64,000 bases of DNA from Bin87 sp965115825 (GCA_965115825.1 OZ220464.1:372001-436000); one strand, 5' to 3'; shown: positions 41,535 through 50,543, numbered from the stretch's first letter. Notes: generated from the sequence alone by a model not told the origin. Program-made: numbers and translations.

Positions 41535-42644
41535 CTAATCCGCCGCTCGATACGCTTCCAGCAGGGCCGGGTTGACCCGGCCGTTCTCGATGCGGTCGTC
41601 GAAGCCGCAGGACTTTAGCCGCTGGAAGTACTCCTTTACCTGCCGTTGGCGGATGGCGGCCAGAATTTTCTGCCCCTCGTCGGCCTGCTTTGCGCCGCCG
41701 CCCAGCAGGATGGCCAGCGACTCTGCCGTCAGGTTGGCGCTGCGGGCCGCCGGATTTTCGCCTCCGTTGCCGGTGGCCTGCCGATCTTCGGCCTCATCCA
41801 GATAAGCGTGGATTTCCTCCCGACGCTCCGGCGTGCACTCGTTCATATAGCGGGCATGGAGTACGCCGAACGCCACGTGGCGCGCTTCATCCTGCGCCGC
41901 CCGGCGGTAGATGGCCTTCTCCGCGTCGTTGTAGGCCATCAGCTCGCCCAGCCGGAACAGCGTCAGCACGTTGCCCTCGCCGACAATGTGCAGCCGGCTG
42001 GACATTTCCGTGAACTCCCGCGCGTTGTCGGTGCTGCCTCCGGTAACGTCGCTCACCGAGTCAATCATCCGCATCAACCCGCCCCCGTTCGCCAAGGCGC
42101 GCTTGCGGAAAACCTCCATGTGGCGCGACTCGTCCATCACCTGCGTCAGCAGGAACATCCGCACTTCGTGATAGTCCGGCGACATCTGCGCTATGAACCG
42201 CCCCGGCACGTCGGCCGCGACGAACTCCACTTGCGCGAAGAACGTCGCCAGCTGGCATTGCGCCGCTTCAACGTCGTCGGGCAGCGGGCGCAGCGTCTCC
42301 CAGGGAATATCCGTAGCCGACGACCACTGCCGCGACACTGCCTCCTGGTACAGCTTGGTCAAGTTGTAGGCCCAAACCTCATTCTTGTCCCGAAAAGTGT
42401 AGGCGGAGTATTGCGGAATTCCGTGACGCTTCAACGCGCCCCGCGTGCGCTGAGTCTGGTTGGGAGATTCGTCCAGCAGCGCCGGCGTATGCTCCGCCAG
42501 CGTCGGGTCATTGGCCAGCTCCTCGGCGGCGCCGGGAATCTGCTCTTTCATCCGTTGGAGCCAGGACAGATTGAACCCGTTCTGAACCGCCTCTGCCATG
42601 GTCTCGGCGGGCGCAGCGGTTGGCCGATCCTGCATTATTGTCAT
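41535..42644 (-). CDS. Ferritin-like di-iron protein A (R2-like superfamily)
   Basis: 369 aa from the ATG at 42644, with GGGGAGGA 8 bases upstream; the frame extends to 42740 without support. A four-helix di-iron site is complete: Glu 140 (FAQVEF), E172-S-R-H175, Glu 223 (VGEGN), and E253-A-R-H256. This E...ExxH...E...ExxH set is that of ribonucleotide reductase R2-like and aromatic-monooxygenase-like proteins. Likely an oxygen-using oxidase or oxygenase; substrate unknown. First gene of the ferritin-like/PaREP1 module and upstream of the degenerate copy. Confidence 0.82.
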   Translation of the reverse strand: MTIMQDRPTAAPAETMAEAVQNGFNLSWLQRMKEQIPGAAEELANDPTLAEHTPALLDESPNQTQRTRGALKRHGIPQYSAYTFRDKNEVWAYNLTKLYQEAVSRQWSSATDIPWETLRPLPDDVEAAQCQLATFFAQVEFVAADVPGRFIAQMSPDYHEVRMFLLTQVMDESRHMEVFRKRALANGGGLMRMIDSVSDVTGGSTDNAREFTEMSSRLHIVGEGNVLTLFRLGELMAYNDAEKAIYRRAAQDEARHVAFGVLHARYMNECTPERREEIHAYLDEAEDRQATGNGGENPAARSANLTAESLAILLGGGAKQADEGQKILAAIRQRQVKEYFQRLKSCGFDDRIENGRVNPALLEAYRAAD

Positions 42645-42742
42645 TGCTAGTTCCTCCCCGGCCCGAATAAGTGTAATAATAGCCCAATCTACCCGATTGC
42701 GACGCTCGCCGTCAAGCGCGACGGCAGCGCAAAGGCGCATCC

Positions 42743-43660
42743 ATGCAGTACGGAGTCATCCTGCCCAACGTCGGCCCCATGGCCCAAATCGACGTCCTGG
42801 CCCGCCTGGCCCAACGCGCCGAATCTCTGGGGTATCGTGGCATCTTCCTCAGCGACCATATCGCCCTCCCCGCCGACCTGCGTTCCGCCTACCCCTACCG
42901 CAGCGACGGACGATTTCCCCTTGCCGCCGCCGATTTGATTCTGGAACCGATAGCGACCCTGTCCTATCTGGCGGCAGTTACCGACCGGGTGCATTTGGGT
43001 TTCAGCGTGCTGGTGCTGCCCTACCGCCATCCCGTGCTCAACGCCAAAATGCTGGCGACGCTGGACGTCATATCCGGCGGCCGGCTGATTGTCGGCGCCG
43101 GCGTCGGCTGGATGGCCGAGGAGTTCGCCGCCCTCGGCGCCGATTTTGACGCTCGCGGCGCCGTCACCAACGAACATATCGCTATCCTGCGCACTTTCTG
43201 GACTCAATCTGCGCCCACCGTGTCCGGCTCCCATTACGACGTTTCCGGCGTGTCCATATCGCCCCGTCCGTTGCAAAGCCCGCACCCGCCCATCTGGACC
43301 GGCGGCGTCAGCGCGCCGGCCCTGCGCCGCGCCGCCGCTTTGGGCGACGGCTGGCACGGCGTCCGCCAATCTCCCTCCGACGTGGCCCGCGTCGTAACCC
43401 GCATCGCCGCATTGCGAACCGACGCCGGCCTCACAATGGACGGCTACGCAATCTCTCTCCGCGCCGGCTTGGACGTTGCCGATGCGCCGTTCACTGGCGG
43501 TGCCCGAACCCCGCAGCGGGGCTCGCCCGACCAAGTCGCCGCCGACCTGGCTGCCTACGCCAAAGCCGGCCTCACCTACCTGATCTTGGAACCCCGCGCC
43601 GAAAACGCAGAGCAATTCATCGCCCAGCTGGAGCGTTTTATCCGCGTCGCCAAGCCTTGA
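42743..43660 (+). CDS. LLM-class F420-dependent oxidoreductase (TIGR03619-like)
   Basis: 305 aa luciferase-like TIM barrel. MQYGVILPNVGP at the N-terminus, AESLGYRGIFLSDHIALP, RVHLGFSVLVLPYRHPVLNAKMLATLDVISGGR and GAGVGWMAEEFAALG are diagnostic of the F420-dependent subgroup; PRPLQSPHPPIWTGG in the middle. The cofactor call rests on similarity to that subgroup. Divergent from ferritin-like gene A, about 100 bases between them. Ends 8 bases before the convergent phosphatase gene. Confidence 0.9.
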   Translation: MQYGVILPNVGPMAQIDVLARLAQRAESLGYRGIFLSDHIALPADLRSAYPYRSDGRFPLAAADLILEPIATLSYLAAVTDRVHLGFSVLVLPYRHPVLNAKMLATLDVISGGRLIVGAGVGWMAEEFAALGADFDARGAVTNEHIAILRTFWTQSAPTVSGSHYDVSGVSISPRPLQSPHPPIWTGGVSAPALRRAAALGDGWHGVRQSPSDVARVVTRIAALRTDAGLTMDGYAISLRAGLDVADAPFTGGARTPQRGSPDQVAADLAAYAKAGLTYLILEPRAENAEQFIAQLERFIRVAKP

Positions 43661-43667
43661 CCGATTG

Positions 43668-44222
43668 CTATTCCGACCACAACCGGCAAAAGGTCAGCCC
43701 CCCATCCCCATCATCCTCCAACGCATAAACGTCTGGGTTGGACAGACTTTCCCAACCCGCATAGCCGAAAGAGCCGTCCAGCGAGTGTAAAACCAGGCTC
43801 ATCAAGTTCCCATGCGTGACGGCGACGGGCAGCCGATAAGCGCCATTCATCAGGTCGTTCAACCCGGCCCATGCCCTTGCCAATGCTTCCCGCGCCGATT
43901 CTCCGCCGGGGCCGCGCAAGTCAGGGTCGCCGAAAGAGCCCCGCAGAACTGCCCGCCAATTCTTGATGGGCGCCGCTGCCAGCCTCCGCTCGTTCAGCCG
44001 GTCGTCGACTTGCGGAGTCAATCCCAGCGCAGTGGCCAGCGGCTGCGCGCTCTGCTTTGCCCGCTGGTGCCGGCTGGTCACGATGGCGTCAATGGGCTGG
44101 CCGGCCAGAGCGTCCCGCAACGCTTCCGCCTGTCGCCGCCCGGTTTGCGTCAGCTCCGCGTCCCCTTCCTGGCCCGTTGCCTGGCAGTGTCGTATCAGGA
44201 TTAGCCTAGGGACGCGGCCCAT
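43668..44222 (-). CDS. Histidine phosphatase family (phosphoglycerate-mutase-like) protein
   Basis: 184 aa from the ATG at 44222. LILIRHCQATGQ holds the phospho-acceptor His in RHC (usually RHG/RHA), TSRHQRAKQSAQPLA the second Arg, LNERRL the Glu, and VAVTHGNLM the second catalytic His. It should remove phosphate from a small molecule or a protein; substrate unknown. Overlaps the upstream permease by 17 bases, so translationally coupled to it. Confidence 0.87.
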   Translation of the reverse strand: MGRVPRLILIRHCQATGQEGDAELTQTGRRQAEALRDALAGQPIDAIVTSRHQRAKQSAQPLATALGLTPQVDDRLNERRLAAAPIKNWRAVLRGSFGDPDLRGPGGESAREALARAWAGLNDLMNGAYRLPVAVTHGNLMSLVLHSLDGSFGYAGWESLSNPDVYALEDDGDGGLTFCRLWSE

Positions 44223-45960
44223 CCACCGACACCGTAATGATGTCAACGCCGTGGTACTTCTGATGCTTCACGGAGGATGCGTAATGCCGCAGCAATCGGA
44301 AGGAGACTTCGTTCTCATCGGGTATCGCCGGCAGTTCGCTCAGATACGATAGCCTGTCCTCCATATTATCGCCTTCCAGCGCGGTAACGAACTCCACTTC
44401 CGCCGCTCCGTCTTCCACACGTGTGGAAACGGACAAACGGCGCGCCCCTCCGGCCGTAATTTCGTCCTCCTCCTGCAACAGGATAGCGACGGTTTCTTCG
44501 CCGGCCGCAGTCAGCCGCGCCGTGGCGGCTTCATCCCAGCGGTTTTGCGACGCGAACCGCCGCAGCAGCTCTTCAACCCGAGGCTGCGCGTCAGCGTCCA
44601 GCGGCGTCCGCAGGTAGCGCCGCCGCCGACGGGAAAGCTCTACGAAGGCTGCCATCAGCACCGCAACAATGGCGCCGGAGGTCATGCCGTTGCCCAGCAG
44701 CACGCCCCAAAAGCCGTCCCCCAGCAGGGCCGGAAAAATCGCCCGATTCTGGAACCCCACGCCAATCCAGAAAGCCAGCCCAACGATGGCGGCCTTGCGG
44801 TGGTCAAGGCCGTCCCTGATTACGATATTCATCCCCTGAGCGAACAGCAGGGCAATCAGCAATGCGGCGTACCCTGCGATTACCGGAGCGGGAATGGCGA
44901 TAAGCAGCGCAGCGACTTTGGGGAAAAAGGCCAGCGCTATGAAGATGATCCCAATAGCCACGCCCACCCGTCGGGCGGCGATGCCGGTTACTTCGGCCAG
45001 GGATACGCTGGTGGAGTAAGTAGTGTTGGGCACGGTTCCGGCCAGCCCGGACAGCAGGTTGCCCACGCCGTCGGCATTGAGCGCCCCCTGCACCACGCGG
45101 AAATCCGTGGCCTGAGGCCGGCGTCGCGAAACCCGCTGGATGGCCACGCCGTCGCCGATGGTTTCAATCGCCCCCACCAGGGTTACCACCACAAAAGCCG
45201 GCAGCAGCGCCCAGAACTCCACGCCGGGCGTTACGTCAAATCCCGGCCACGAAGCAAAGGCGATGCCAAACCACGGCGCATCAAGCACATATTGAAAGTC
45301 GTACATCCCAAAGGGCACGGATGCGATACACCCCACTATGATGCCAATCAGCGGCGACCAGATACGCAGCGCCGGCGGTGCCCGCAGAACCAACCCGGCG
45401 ACCACCACCACCGTCACCGCCGTTACCATCACGGGCGCGCCGTCGGCAACGCCGTCCGGCACGTCGGTCAGCATACTGAACAGAATCGGCATCACGGTGG
45501 CGGCAATCAGCATAATCACCGTTCCCGTCACCACGGGAGTGAACACGCGCCGCAGCAGCGAAAGCCGCGCGGCCAGCGCAAACTGAAAGAGAGAGGAGAT
45601 GACGACCAGGCTGGCCATCAGGGCCGGGCCGCCTTGCGTTAGCGCAGCGGCGCAGACTGCGATAAAGGCCCCGGAGGTGCCCATCATCAGCACGTGGCCC
45701 GCGCCAATCCGCCAGATGCGGGTCGCCTGGATAATAGTCGCAATGCCGCTGACCAGCATCGCCGCAAACACCGCCCAAGCCAGGCTGGCCTCAGGCTGCC
45801 CGGCAATGCGGAACACGATAAGAACCCCCAGCACCACGCCCCCGATGATGGACAGGGCAGCCTGCAACCCGGCGCCGGCGGTAATCAGCAGCGGCGGACG
45901 CTCATCCGGTTCGTAGCGAACGTTGTTGTTAACAGATACGGCGCCCAATACGTCACTCAC
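44206..45960 (-). CDS. NCS2-type uracil/xanthine permease with a C-terminal soluble domain
   Basis: 584 aa, GTG start. The first 430 residues form about 12-14 membrane helices of the nucleobase-cation symporter-2 fold: GHVLMMGTSGAF, TPVVTGTVIMLIA, AIETIGDGVAIQRVS, GNLLSGLAGTVPNTTYSTSV and NADGVGN match purine/uracil permeases. About 145 extra residues follow (VEELLRRFASQNRWDEAATARL onward), which is unusual; ARLTAAGEETVAILLQE is faintly like the N-box helix of GHKL ATPases. TATACG lies just before the GTG on the minus strand, so the mRNA may be leaderless. Overlaps the phosphatase gene. Confidence 0.87.
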   Translation of the reverse strand: MSDVLGAVSVNNNVRYEPDERPPLLITAGAGLQAALSIIGGVVLGVLIVFRIAGQPEASLAWAVFAAMLVSGIATIIQATRIWRIGAGHVLMMGTSGAFIAVCAAALTQGGPALMASLVVISSLFQFALAARLSLLRRVFTPVVTGTVIMLIAATVMPILFSMLTDVPDGVADGAPVMVTAVTVVVVAGLVLRAPPALRIWSPLIGIIVGCIASVPFGMYDFQYVLDAPWFGIAFASWPGFDVTPGVEFWALLPAFVVVTLVGAIETIGDGVAIQRVSRRRPQATDFRVVQGALNADGVGNLLSGLAGTVPNTTYSTSVSLAEVTGIAARRVGVAIGIIFIALAFFPKVAALLIAIPAPVIAGYAALLIALLFAQGMNIVIRDGLDHRKAAIVGLAFWIGVGFQNRAIFPALLGDGFWGVLLGNGMTSGAIVAVLMAAFVELSRRRRRYLRTPLDADAQPRVEELLRRFASQNRWDEAATARLTAAGEETVAILLQEEDEITAGGARRLSVSTRVEDGAAEVEFVTALEGDNMEDRLSYLSELPAIPDENEVSFRLLRHYASSVKHQKYHGVDIITVSVDGPRP

Positions 45961-46155
45961 CCGTATATCAAAATATTGAGATATTCCAAGGTTGAAGATT
46001 TACAATCAATAATGCGGTTCGCTTCAACGCGTACCTCAATGCTGCTCCCTTGGATTACAATGGGCGGCAAGTGTGGACTTTCCTACGCCGCCCTTCATAT
46101 TGATCAACGCTACCTTCCTCGCCATTTTGCCGCCTCCTGCTTATTTTCGGTTCTT

Positions 46156-46230
46156 TGGTGGGCCCGACAGGGTTCGAACCTGTGACCTGCCGATTATGAG
46201 TCGGACGCTCTACCACTGAGCTACGGGCCC
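46156..46230 (-). tRNA. tRNA-Met (anticodon CAT)
   Basis: 75-nt cloverleaf on the minus strand with encoded CCA. Acceptor GGGCCCG pairs with CGGGCCC; D arm GCTC...GAGC; anticodon loop CTCATAA; T arm ACAGG-TTCGAAC-CCTGT. The GACTCATAATCGG anticodon region and GGTCACAGGTTCGAA are characteristic of elongator tRNA-Met. A CAT anticodon could also be Ile2 (lysidine-modified); a first-pair G-C and this loop context do not favour initiator. One U-C mismatch at the top of the anticodon stem. Confidence 0.93.
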
Positions 46231-46268
46231 ATCCCCACTATCAAGCGTAGCCCCCGACGGCGCAATCG

Positions 46269-47621
46269 TCAAATCCCCAACCGCTGCCGATAATCCGGAT
46301 CCCATTCCGCCAACTGCCCTCGCTCCACCAGTTCCTGCGGATCAAGGGCCGGCGACGGCTCGCCGTCAACGGGAACCGACGCTATCAGGTTAGCGTCGGC
46401 CCAGCGCGCCACCTGCTCCGCCGGCTTGCCTAGCAAACCCTCCAGCAGCGCCATGTTGTCCTGCCCGAAAGTCGGCGCCGGGCCGCGTATTGCCAGCGGC
46501 GTTTTGGACATCCGGTAGGGCCGCCCCATCAAAATCCGCGTGCCGATGCCCCGTTCCTCCGGGTACTCCACCCGCTCCAGAAAATTGCGGCTGCGATACT
46601 GCGGGTCAAAGTGCGCCTCCTTGCCGCTCAATACTGGCCCGGATGCAATCCCTACCCCTTGCAGCGCGTGCATCAGGTCGTACTTGTCCTGCTGCCGCGT
46701 CCATTCGGCGATTGCCCCGTCAATCTCGTCGTGAGCCTGCTGCCGTCCGGCCAGCGTTTTCAGCCGCGCCTCCGCAGCCAGATCGTCCCGCTCCATCAGC
46801 CGGCAGAGGGCTTGCCACTGCTCTCCGTCGCCCACGGACAGGACAACCCACTGGTCGCGGCCTGCCGCCGGATAGGCTCCCTGCGGCGCGCGGTAGGGAT
46901 GCCGGTTGCCGATGCGTTCCCCTTCCCGTCCATTAACAATAGCGTCCATCAGGTACTCCGACAGGAACATGACCCCGGCCTGATACATCCCAATGTCCAC
47001 CCATTGCCCCTTGCCGGTGCGGTTGCGGTAGCGTAGCGCCGCGCCGATGGCGAGCATTGCGCTCCACGTGGACAGAAAATCTACGAAAGACCGACCGGCC
47101 TTGGACGGCGCATCATTAGGATACCCGGTAACCCAGCAATGCCCATGCGTGCCTTCCTGGGTAGTAGCCTGCGCCGGGTATGACGAATACGGCCCGTCCC
47201 CGTGTCCATAGCCGGTGTTGGACACCATTATGACGTCGGGCCGCAGCCTGCGCAGGTTGGGGTAATCCAGTCCCCAGCGTCGCATTACCCGTGGCGTGAA
47301 GTTCTCCATCACCACGTCGCTGACTGTCGCCAGCTCCCGGAAAATCTCCCGCCCCTCTTCTCTAGACATATCCAATACCAGGGAACGCTTCCCCCTGTTC
47401 AGCAGCTGGTACGTTGATGGCCGGTTCCACCAGTCTTCGCCCGGCTCATTGTCGGGAAATGTGCCGTACAGCCCGCCGCCGCGGGTGATGTCCGGTCGCC
47501 CCGGGCCCTCAATCTTGATAACCTCCGCGCCCAGGTCGGCCAGCTGCCCCCCGGTATAGGGCAGCGCGAACACGTAGGTGGAATCCAGTACGCGAATCCC
47601 TTCCAACGGCAGCCCCGTCAT
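46269..47621 (-). CDS. CaiB/BaiF CoA-transferase, catalytic-type (A') subunit
   Basis: 450 aa, closest in the window to the gene at 32833: both contain VVLENFTPRVMRR/VVMENFTPRVMRR, LDYPNLRR and MVSNTGYGH. The catalytic Asp is present in SFVDFLSTW, followed by TGKGQWVDIGMYQAG. GIRVLDSTYVFALPYTGGQLADLG is at the N-terminus. It lies 24 bases downstream of the B'-type gene, the same order as at 32833-35438. Likely the catalytic half of a heteromeric CoA-transferase. Confidence 0.88.
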   Translation of the reverse strand: MTGLPLEGIRVLDSTYVFALPYTGGQLADLGAEVIKIEGPGRPDITRGGGLYGTFPDNEPGEDWWNRPSTYQLLNRGKRSLVLDMSREEGREIFRELATVSDVVMENFTPRVMRRWGLDYPNLRRLRPDVIMVSNTGYGHGDGPYSSYPAQATTQEGTHGHCWVTGYPNDAPSKAGRSFVDFLSTWSAMLAIGAALRYRNRTGKGQWVDIGMYQAGVMFLSEYLMDAIVNGREGERIGNRHPYRAPQGAYPAAGRDQWVVLSVGDGEQWQALCRLMERDDLAAEARLKTLAGRQQAHDEIDGAIAEWTRQQDKYDLMHALQGVGIASGPVLSGKEAHFDPQYRSRNFLERVEYPEERGIGTRILMGRPYRMSKTPLAIRGPAPTFGQDNMALLEGLLGKPAEQVARWADANLIASVPVDGEPSPALDPQELVERGQLAEWDPDYRQRLGI

Positions 47622-47645
47622 GTCTCACAACTCCATCCGTCCGTT

Positions 47646-48839
47646 TCAGATTACGCCGATCTGCCGCATCACCGACAGCTCCTCGCCGCTATAGCCCAGC
47701 CCATCGCCATACACTTCCCGATTATCCTGTCCCAGCGTGGGCGCCGCCATCCGCAGCTGATACCCGTTCGGCGACATCCGGAACAGCTCCGCCGGAACCT
47801 TCACCCGCCCGATTACCGGATGCTCCGTCTCCCGGTAAAACTCCCGCGACTCCAGCTGTGGGCAGTCCGCCAGCTCCGTAGGCGTCTGCACCAGGCCGAA
47901 CAGCATCCGCTTTTCGGCGGCTTTGGGAAACAACTCCCACTTTTCCCTATCTTTGATAGCGTCCAGCGTTACCCGGTCCATGGCCGGGCCGTTCCGAACC
48001 CGTTGCGCCCGGTCTGCAAAGCGCGGCTCCAGCAGCTCCGGCGCGCGAAAAAAGTCGGCGATGTCCTCCCACGTAGCGCCGCCACCGGCCTGCACGATTA
48101 TCCAGCCGTCCTTGCACGGCATCGGATTTTCCCACATTGTGCCCTCCGCCCTCCTTATCTGCACTCCGCCCATGAAGGGGTAAATCGTCTGCGTAGCCAT
48201 CATCGTTGACGCCACGCACTCGGTGATCGACACGTCCACGTGCTGCCCCACGCCGTGCCGCTCCTGCGTGAACAGTGCCATAGCCGTTGCGCCGGCCCCG
48301 AACAGCCCGCCCTGATACTGCGCCTGAAATCCCCCATGCTTCAACGGCGGACGCCCCTGCACCCCGCTGATGCCCATAACCATCCCCATCGCGTAGGATA
48401 CGATTTCCTCCCCCTCGTAATGACGGTACGGCCCCGTCTGGCCGAAGGGAGTTATGGAGGTCATCACCAGGCCGGGATTGCCCGCCGCCAGCTCCTCGTA
48501 TCCGATGCCCAAGTCGTCCAGATACCCGGGCCGGCAGCTTTCCACTATCAAATCCACGCGGCCGGCCAGGTCGCGGAGCAGCCGCCGGCCGGCGTTGGAT
48601 TGTAGGTTCAGCGTAACGCCCTTCTTGTTCAAGTTCAGAATGAGAAAGAACAGGCTCTTCTCCAGGTGAGGGCTGTCATGATAAAACGGCCCCATCCGAC
48701 GCATTGCCGACCCGCCCGGCGGTTCCACTTTGAGCACGTCCGCGCCATAATCGGCCAGCAGCCTGGCGCAAAACGACCCGGCGATGTCCTCGCTCAGGTC
48801 TAAAACCTTGATGCCCGTCAGTGGGCCGCCAATGTCCAT
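47646..48839 (-). CDS. CaiB/BaiF CoA-transferase, B'-type subunit lacking the catalytic Asp
   Basis: 397 aa from the ATG at 48839 (MDIGGPLTGIKVLDLS); a start at 48941 adds 34 residues without family resemblance. Paralogue of 34209: FCARLLADYGADVLKVEPPGG, MRRMGPF, ITPFGQTGPYRHY. At the catalytic-Asp position the sequence is AQYQGGLFGAG, with Tyr, again as in the 34209 protein. GVGQHVDVSITE follows. First gene of the pair with 46269. Confidence 0.85.
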   Translation of the reverse strand: MDIGGPLTGIKVLDLSEDIAGSFCARLLADYGADVLKVEPPGGSAMRRMGPFYHDSPHLEKSLFFLILNLNKKGVTLNLQSNAGRRLLRDLAGRVDLIVESCRPGYLDDLGIGYEELAAGNPGLVMTSITPFGQTGPYRHYEGEEIVSYAMGMVMGISGVQGRPPLKHGGFQAQYQGGLFGAGATAMALFTQERHGVGQHVDVSITECVASTMMATQTIYPFMGGVQIRRAEGTMWENPMPCKDGWIIVQAGGGATWEDIADFFRAPELLEPRFADRAQRVRNGPAMDRVTLDAIKDREKWELFPKAAEKRMLFGLVQTPTELADCPQLESREFYRETEHPVIGRVKVPAELFRMSPNGYQLRMAAPTLGQDNREVYGDGLGYSGEELSVMRQIGVI

Positions 48840-49017
48840 ATTCCAAATCCGCCCGCCGGAAACCGAATAGCCTGACCAGTGCGCCGGCGCGCCGGCCGCA
48901 ATAAGCGCTCCGATTGTATCCCAACGCGCCGGCGGCGGCAATTTGCCCGCCCTCCCGCTTTAAGCGGTATAATCGCCCATGAACCATCCCACCCCAAGCA
49001 CACAGGAGCCGGCAACT

Positions 49018-49671
49018 ATGCTCATCGACCCCCGGAACTTTGACCGCTTCAATATGATCCTCACCGGCGTGGTCGTGCCCCGACCCATCGCCTTCGTGTC
49101 CACCGTCTCCACCGAAGGCATCGTGAACTTGGCCCCGTACAGCTTCTTCAACGCCATGGCCTACAACCCCCCCACGCTCATTTTCTCCTCCTCCCGCCGC
49201 GCCGCCGGCTGGCAGGACAAGCGCAAGGACACCCTCACCAACGTTGAGGAAACCGGCGAGTACGTGGTCAACGTCGTCGTGGACGACATCGCCGCCGCCA
49301 TGAACGCCACCGCCGCCGAATACCCCTCCGACGTGTCCGAGTTTGACGTCGCCGGGTTGACCGAAGCCCCCAGCGCCGTCGTCAAGGCGCCCCGCGTGCT
49401 GGAGTCCCCCGTCAATATGGAATGCCGCCTGGTGCAGGTGGTCAACATCGGCCAGCAGCCCCACGCCCATGGCCTGGTCATCGGCGAAATCGTCCGGATG
49501 CACGTCCGCGACGACATCCTCTACCAAGGCCCCAACGGCCTCCGCATCAACCACGAAGCCCTGCGCCCCACTGGACGCCTGGCCGGCAATATGTACTGTC
49601 GCACCGACGACGTGTACGAGCTGGTTCGCCCCCACTACGCGCCGCAGCCGGCTGAACAGGCCGCCGACTGA
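49018..49671 (+). CDS. Flavin reductase family protein (FMN-binding split barrel)
   Basis: 217 aa. The ATG at 49018 has AGGAG 9 bases upstream, and a TATAAT at 48968-48973 would start transcription near 48980, so the in-frame ATG at 48979 is less likely. VVPRPIAFVSTVSTEGIVNLAPYSFFNAMAYNPP is the split-barrel flavin-binding signature; TLTNVEETGEYVVNVV and RLAGNMYCRTDDVYELVRP also fit. Such proteins reduce FMN for flavin-dependent oxygenases, several of which are in this window. Confidence 0.88.
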   Translation: MLIDPRNFDRFNMILTGVVVPRPIAFVSTVSTEGIVNLAPYSFFNAMAYNPPTLIFSSSRRAAGWQDKRKDTLTNVEETGEYVVNVVVDDIAAAMNATAAEYPSDVSEFDVAGLTEAPSAVVKAPRVLESPVNMECRLVQVVNIGQQPHAHGLVIGEIVRMHVRDDILYQGPNGLRINHEALRPTGRLAGNMYCRTDDVYELVRPHYAPQPAEQAAD

Positions 49672-49689
49672 ACTCCGCTCCCGGGATCC

Positions 49690-50055
49690 CTATTCAGGAA
49701 ATTGCAGCAGCTGGAGCGTGTTGCCGTCCGGATCTTTGAGGGTAGCCACCCAGCCGCCCCAGTGCTCCCGCTCCGGCGCGCGAATAAACTCCACGCCCGC
49801 GGCAGACAGCCGGGCGTGTTCAGCCTGAATGTCGCTGACGCCCAGGTGGGGCATAATCCTCAGCGAGTCCCGAGACCGCCCGCTGACCCCGCTGTGCCGG
49901 CCCACGTTGAACCGCACGCCCCCCAGCTCAAAAGCCGCGAACCCCTCAGCTTCATGGTAAGAGTGCAGCGGCAGGCGCAGCGTGTCCCGGTAGAACCCCA
50001 ACATACGCTCCAGGTTATCCGTCCACAGCGTTACGCCCACCACTCCCGTAATCAT
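49690..50055 (-). CDS. VOC (glyoxalase/bleomycin resistance) superfamily protein
   Basis: 121 aa from the ATG at 50055; a GTG at 50094 overlapping the fur-family stop (GTGA) is an alternative that would be translationally coupled. VTLWTDNLERMLGFYRDTLRLPL, FAAFELGGVRFNVG, and EREHWGGWVATLKDPDGNTLQLLQF are the two beta-alpha-beta-beta-beta modules of the fold. DPDGN with Glu/Gln near the end is typical. Metal ligands are only partly recognisable. Function may be dioxygenase, isomerase or resistance. Confidence 0.85.
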   Translation of the reverse strand: MITGVVGVTLWTDNLERMLGFYRDTLRLPLHSYHEAEGFAAFELGGVRFNVGRHSGVSGRSRDSLRIMPHLGVSDIQAEHARLSAAGVEFIRAPEREHWGGWVATLKDPDGNTLQLLQFPE

Positions 50056-50090
50056 AAACGCCCCGTAATCCCCGCCATCACGAACAGCGG

Positions 50091-50543
50091 TCACTCGACC
50101 GGGATTTCTATCTTCAGCGCGCCGGCCTCAGTACAGGGCGGACACCATCCGTGGAAGTCAATCCGCTGCCACATCGCCTGAAAGCCGGTTTCGCTGGCGA
50201 CCTGCTCCCGCAAGCGAAGGATTATCTCGCTGCCGTCGTCCGCGTCGGTAACGTTGCCGCACCCGATGCACACCAGGTTGACGTGCGGCAGCACATTGCT
50301 CTCATACCGCGACTGCTTGGCAAACGGCAGCTCCTGTATCAGTCCACTCCTGGACAGTACCCCCAGCGTAGAATAGACCGTAGCCAGCGTCATGGATGGA
50401 AAGTGCTGCTGCACCCGCTCGTGAATCTGCTGCACGGTGGGATGGTCGGTAGAGTTCAGCACCGCCTCAGCGATGGCCAGCCTCTGCGGTGTCACGCGCA
50501 CGCCGCCCTGACGTAGCTGCTGAACCACCGCGTTTTGCATCAT
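50091..50543 (-). CDS. Fur/PerR-family transcriptional regulator
   Basis: 150 aa from the ATG at 50543 with GGAGG 5 bases upstream; longer starts have no support. Winged helix: VTPQRLAIAEAVLNSTDHPTVQQIHERV and MTLATVYSTLGVLSRSGLIQEL. Structural zinc site CIGCG and CPPC, and HVNLVC between the domains. Without the full HHxHxxC set a peroxide-sensor (PerR-like) or zinc role cannot be separated from iron. It precedes the VOC gene, perhaps in the same transcript. Confidence 0.88.
   Translation of the reverse strand: MMQNAVVQQLRQGGVRVTPQRLAIAEAVLNSTDHPTVQQIHERVQQHFPSMTLATVYSTLGVLSRSGLIQELPFAKQSRYESNVLPHVNLVCIGCGNVTDADDGSEIILRLREQVASETGFQAMWQRIDFHGWCPPCTEAGALKIEIPVE

Noticed and set aside
46156..46230. 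tRNA-Ile2 with CAT anticodon
   Set aside because: The anticodon stem-loop and variable/T-arm context match elongator tRNA-Met better, though sequence alone does not exclude it.
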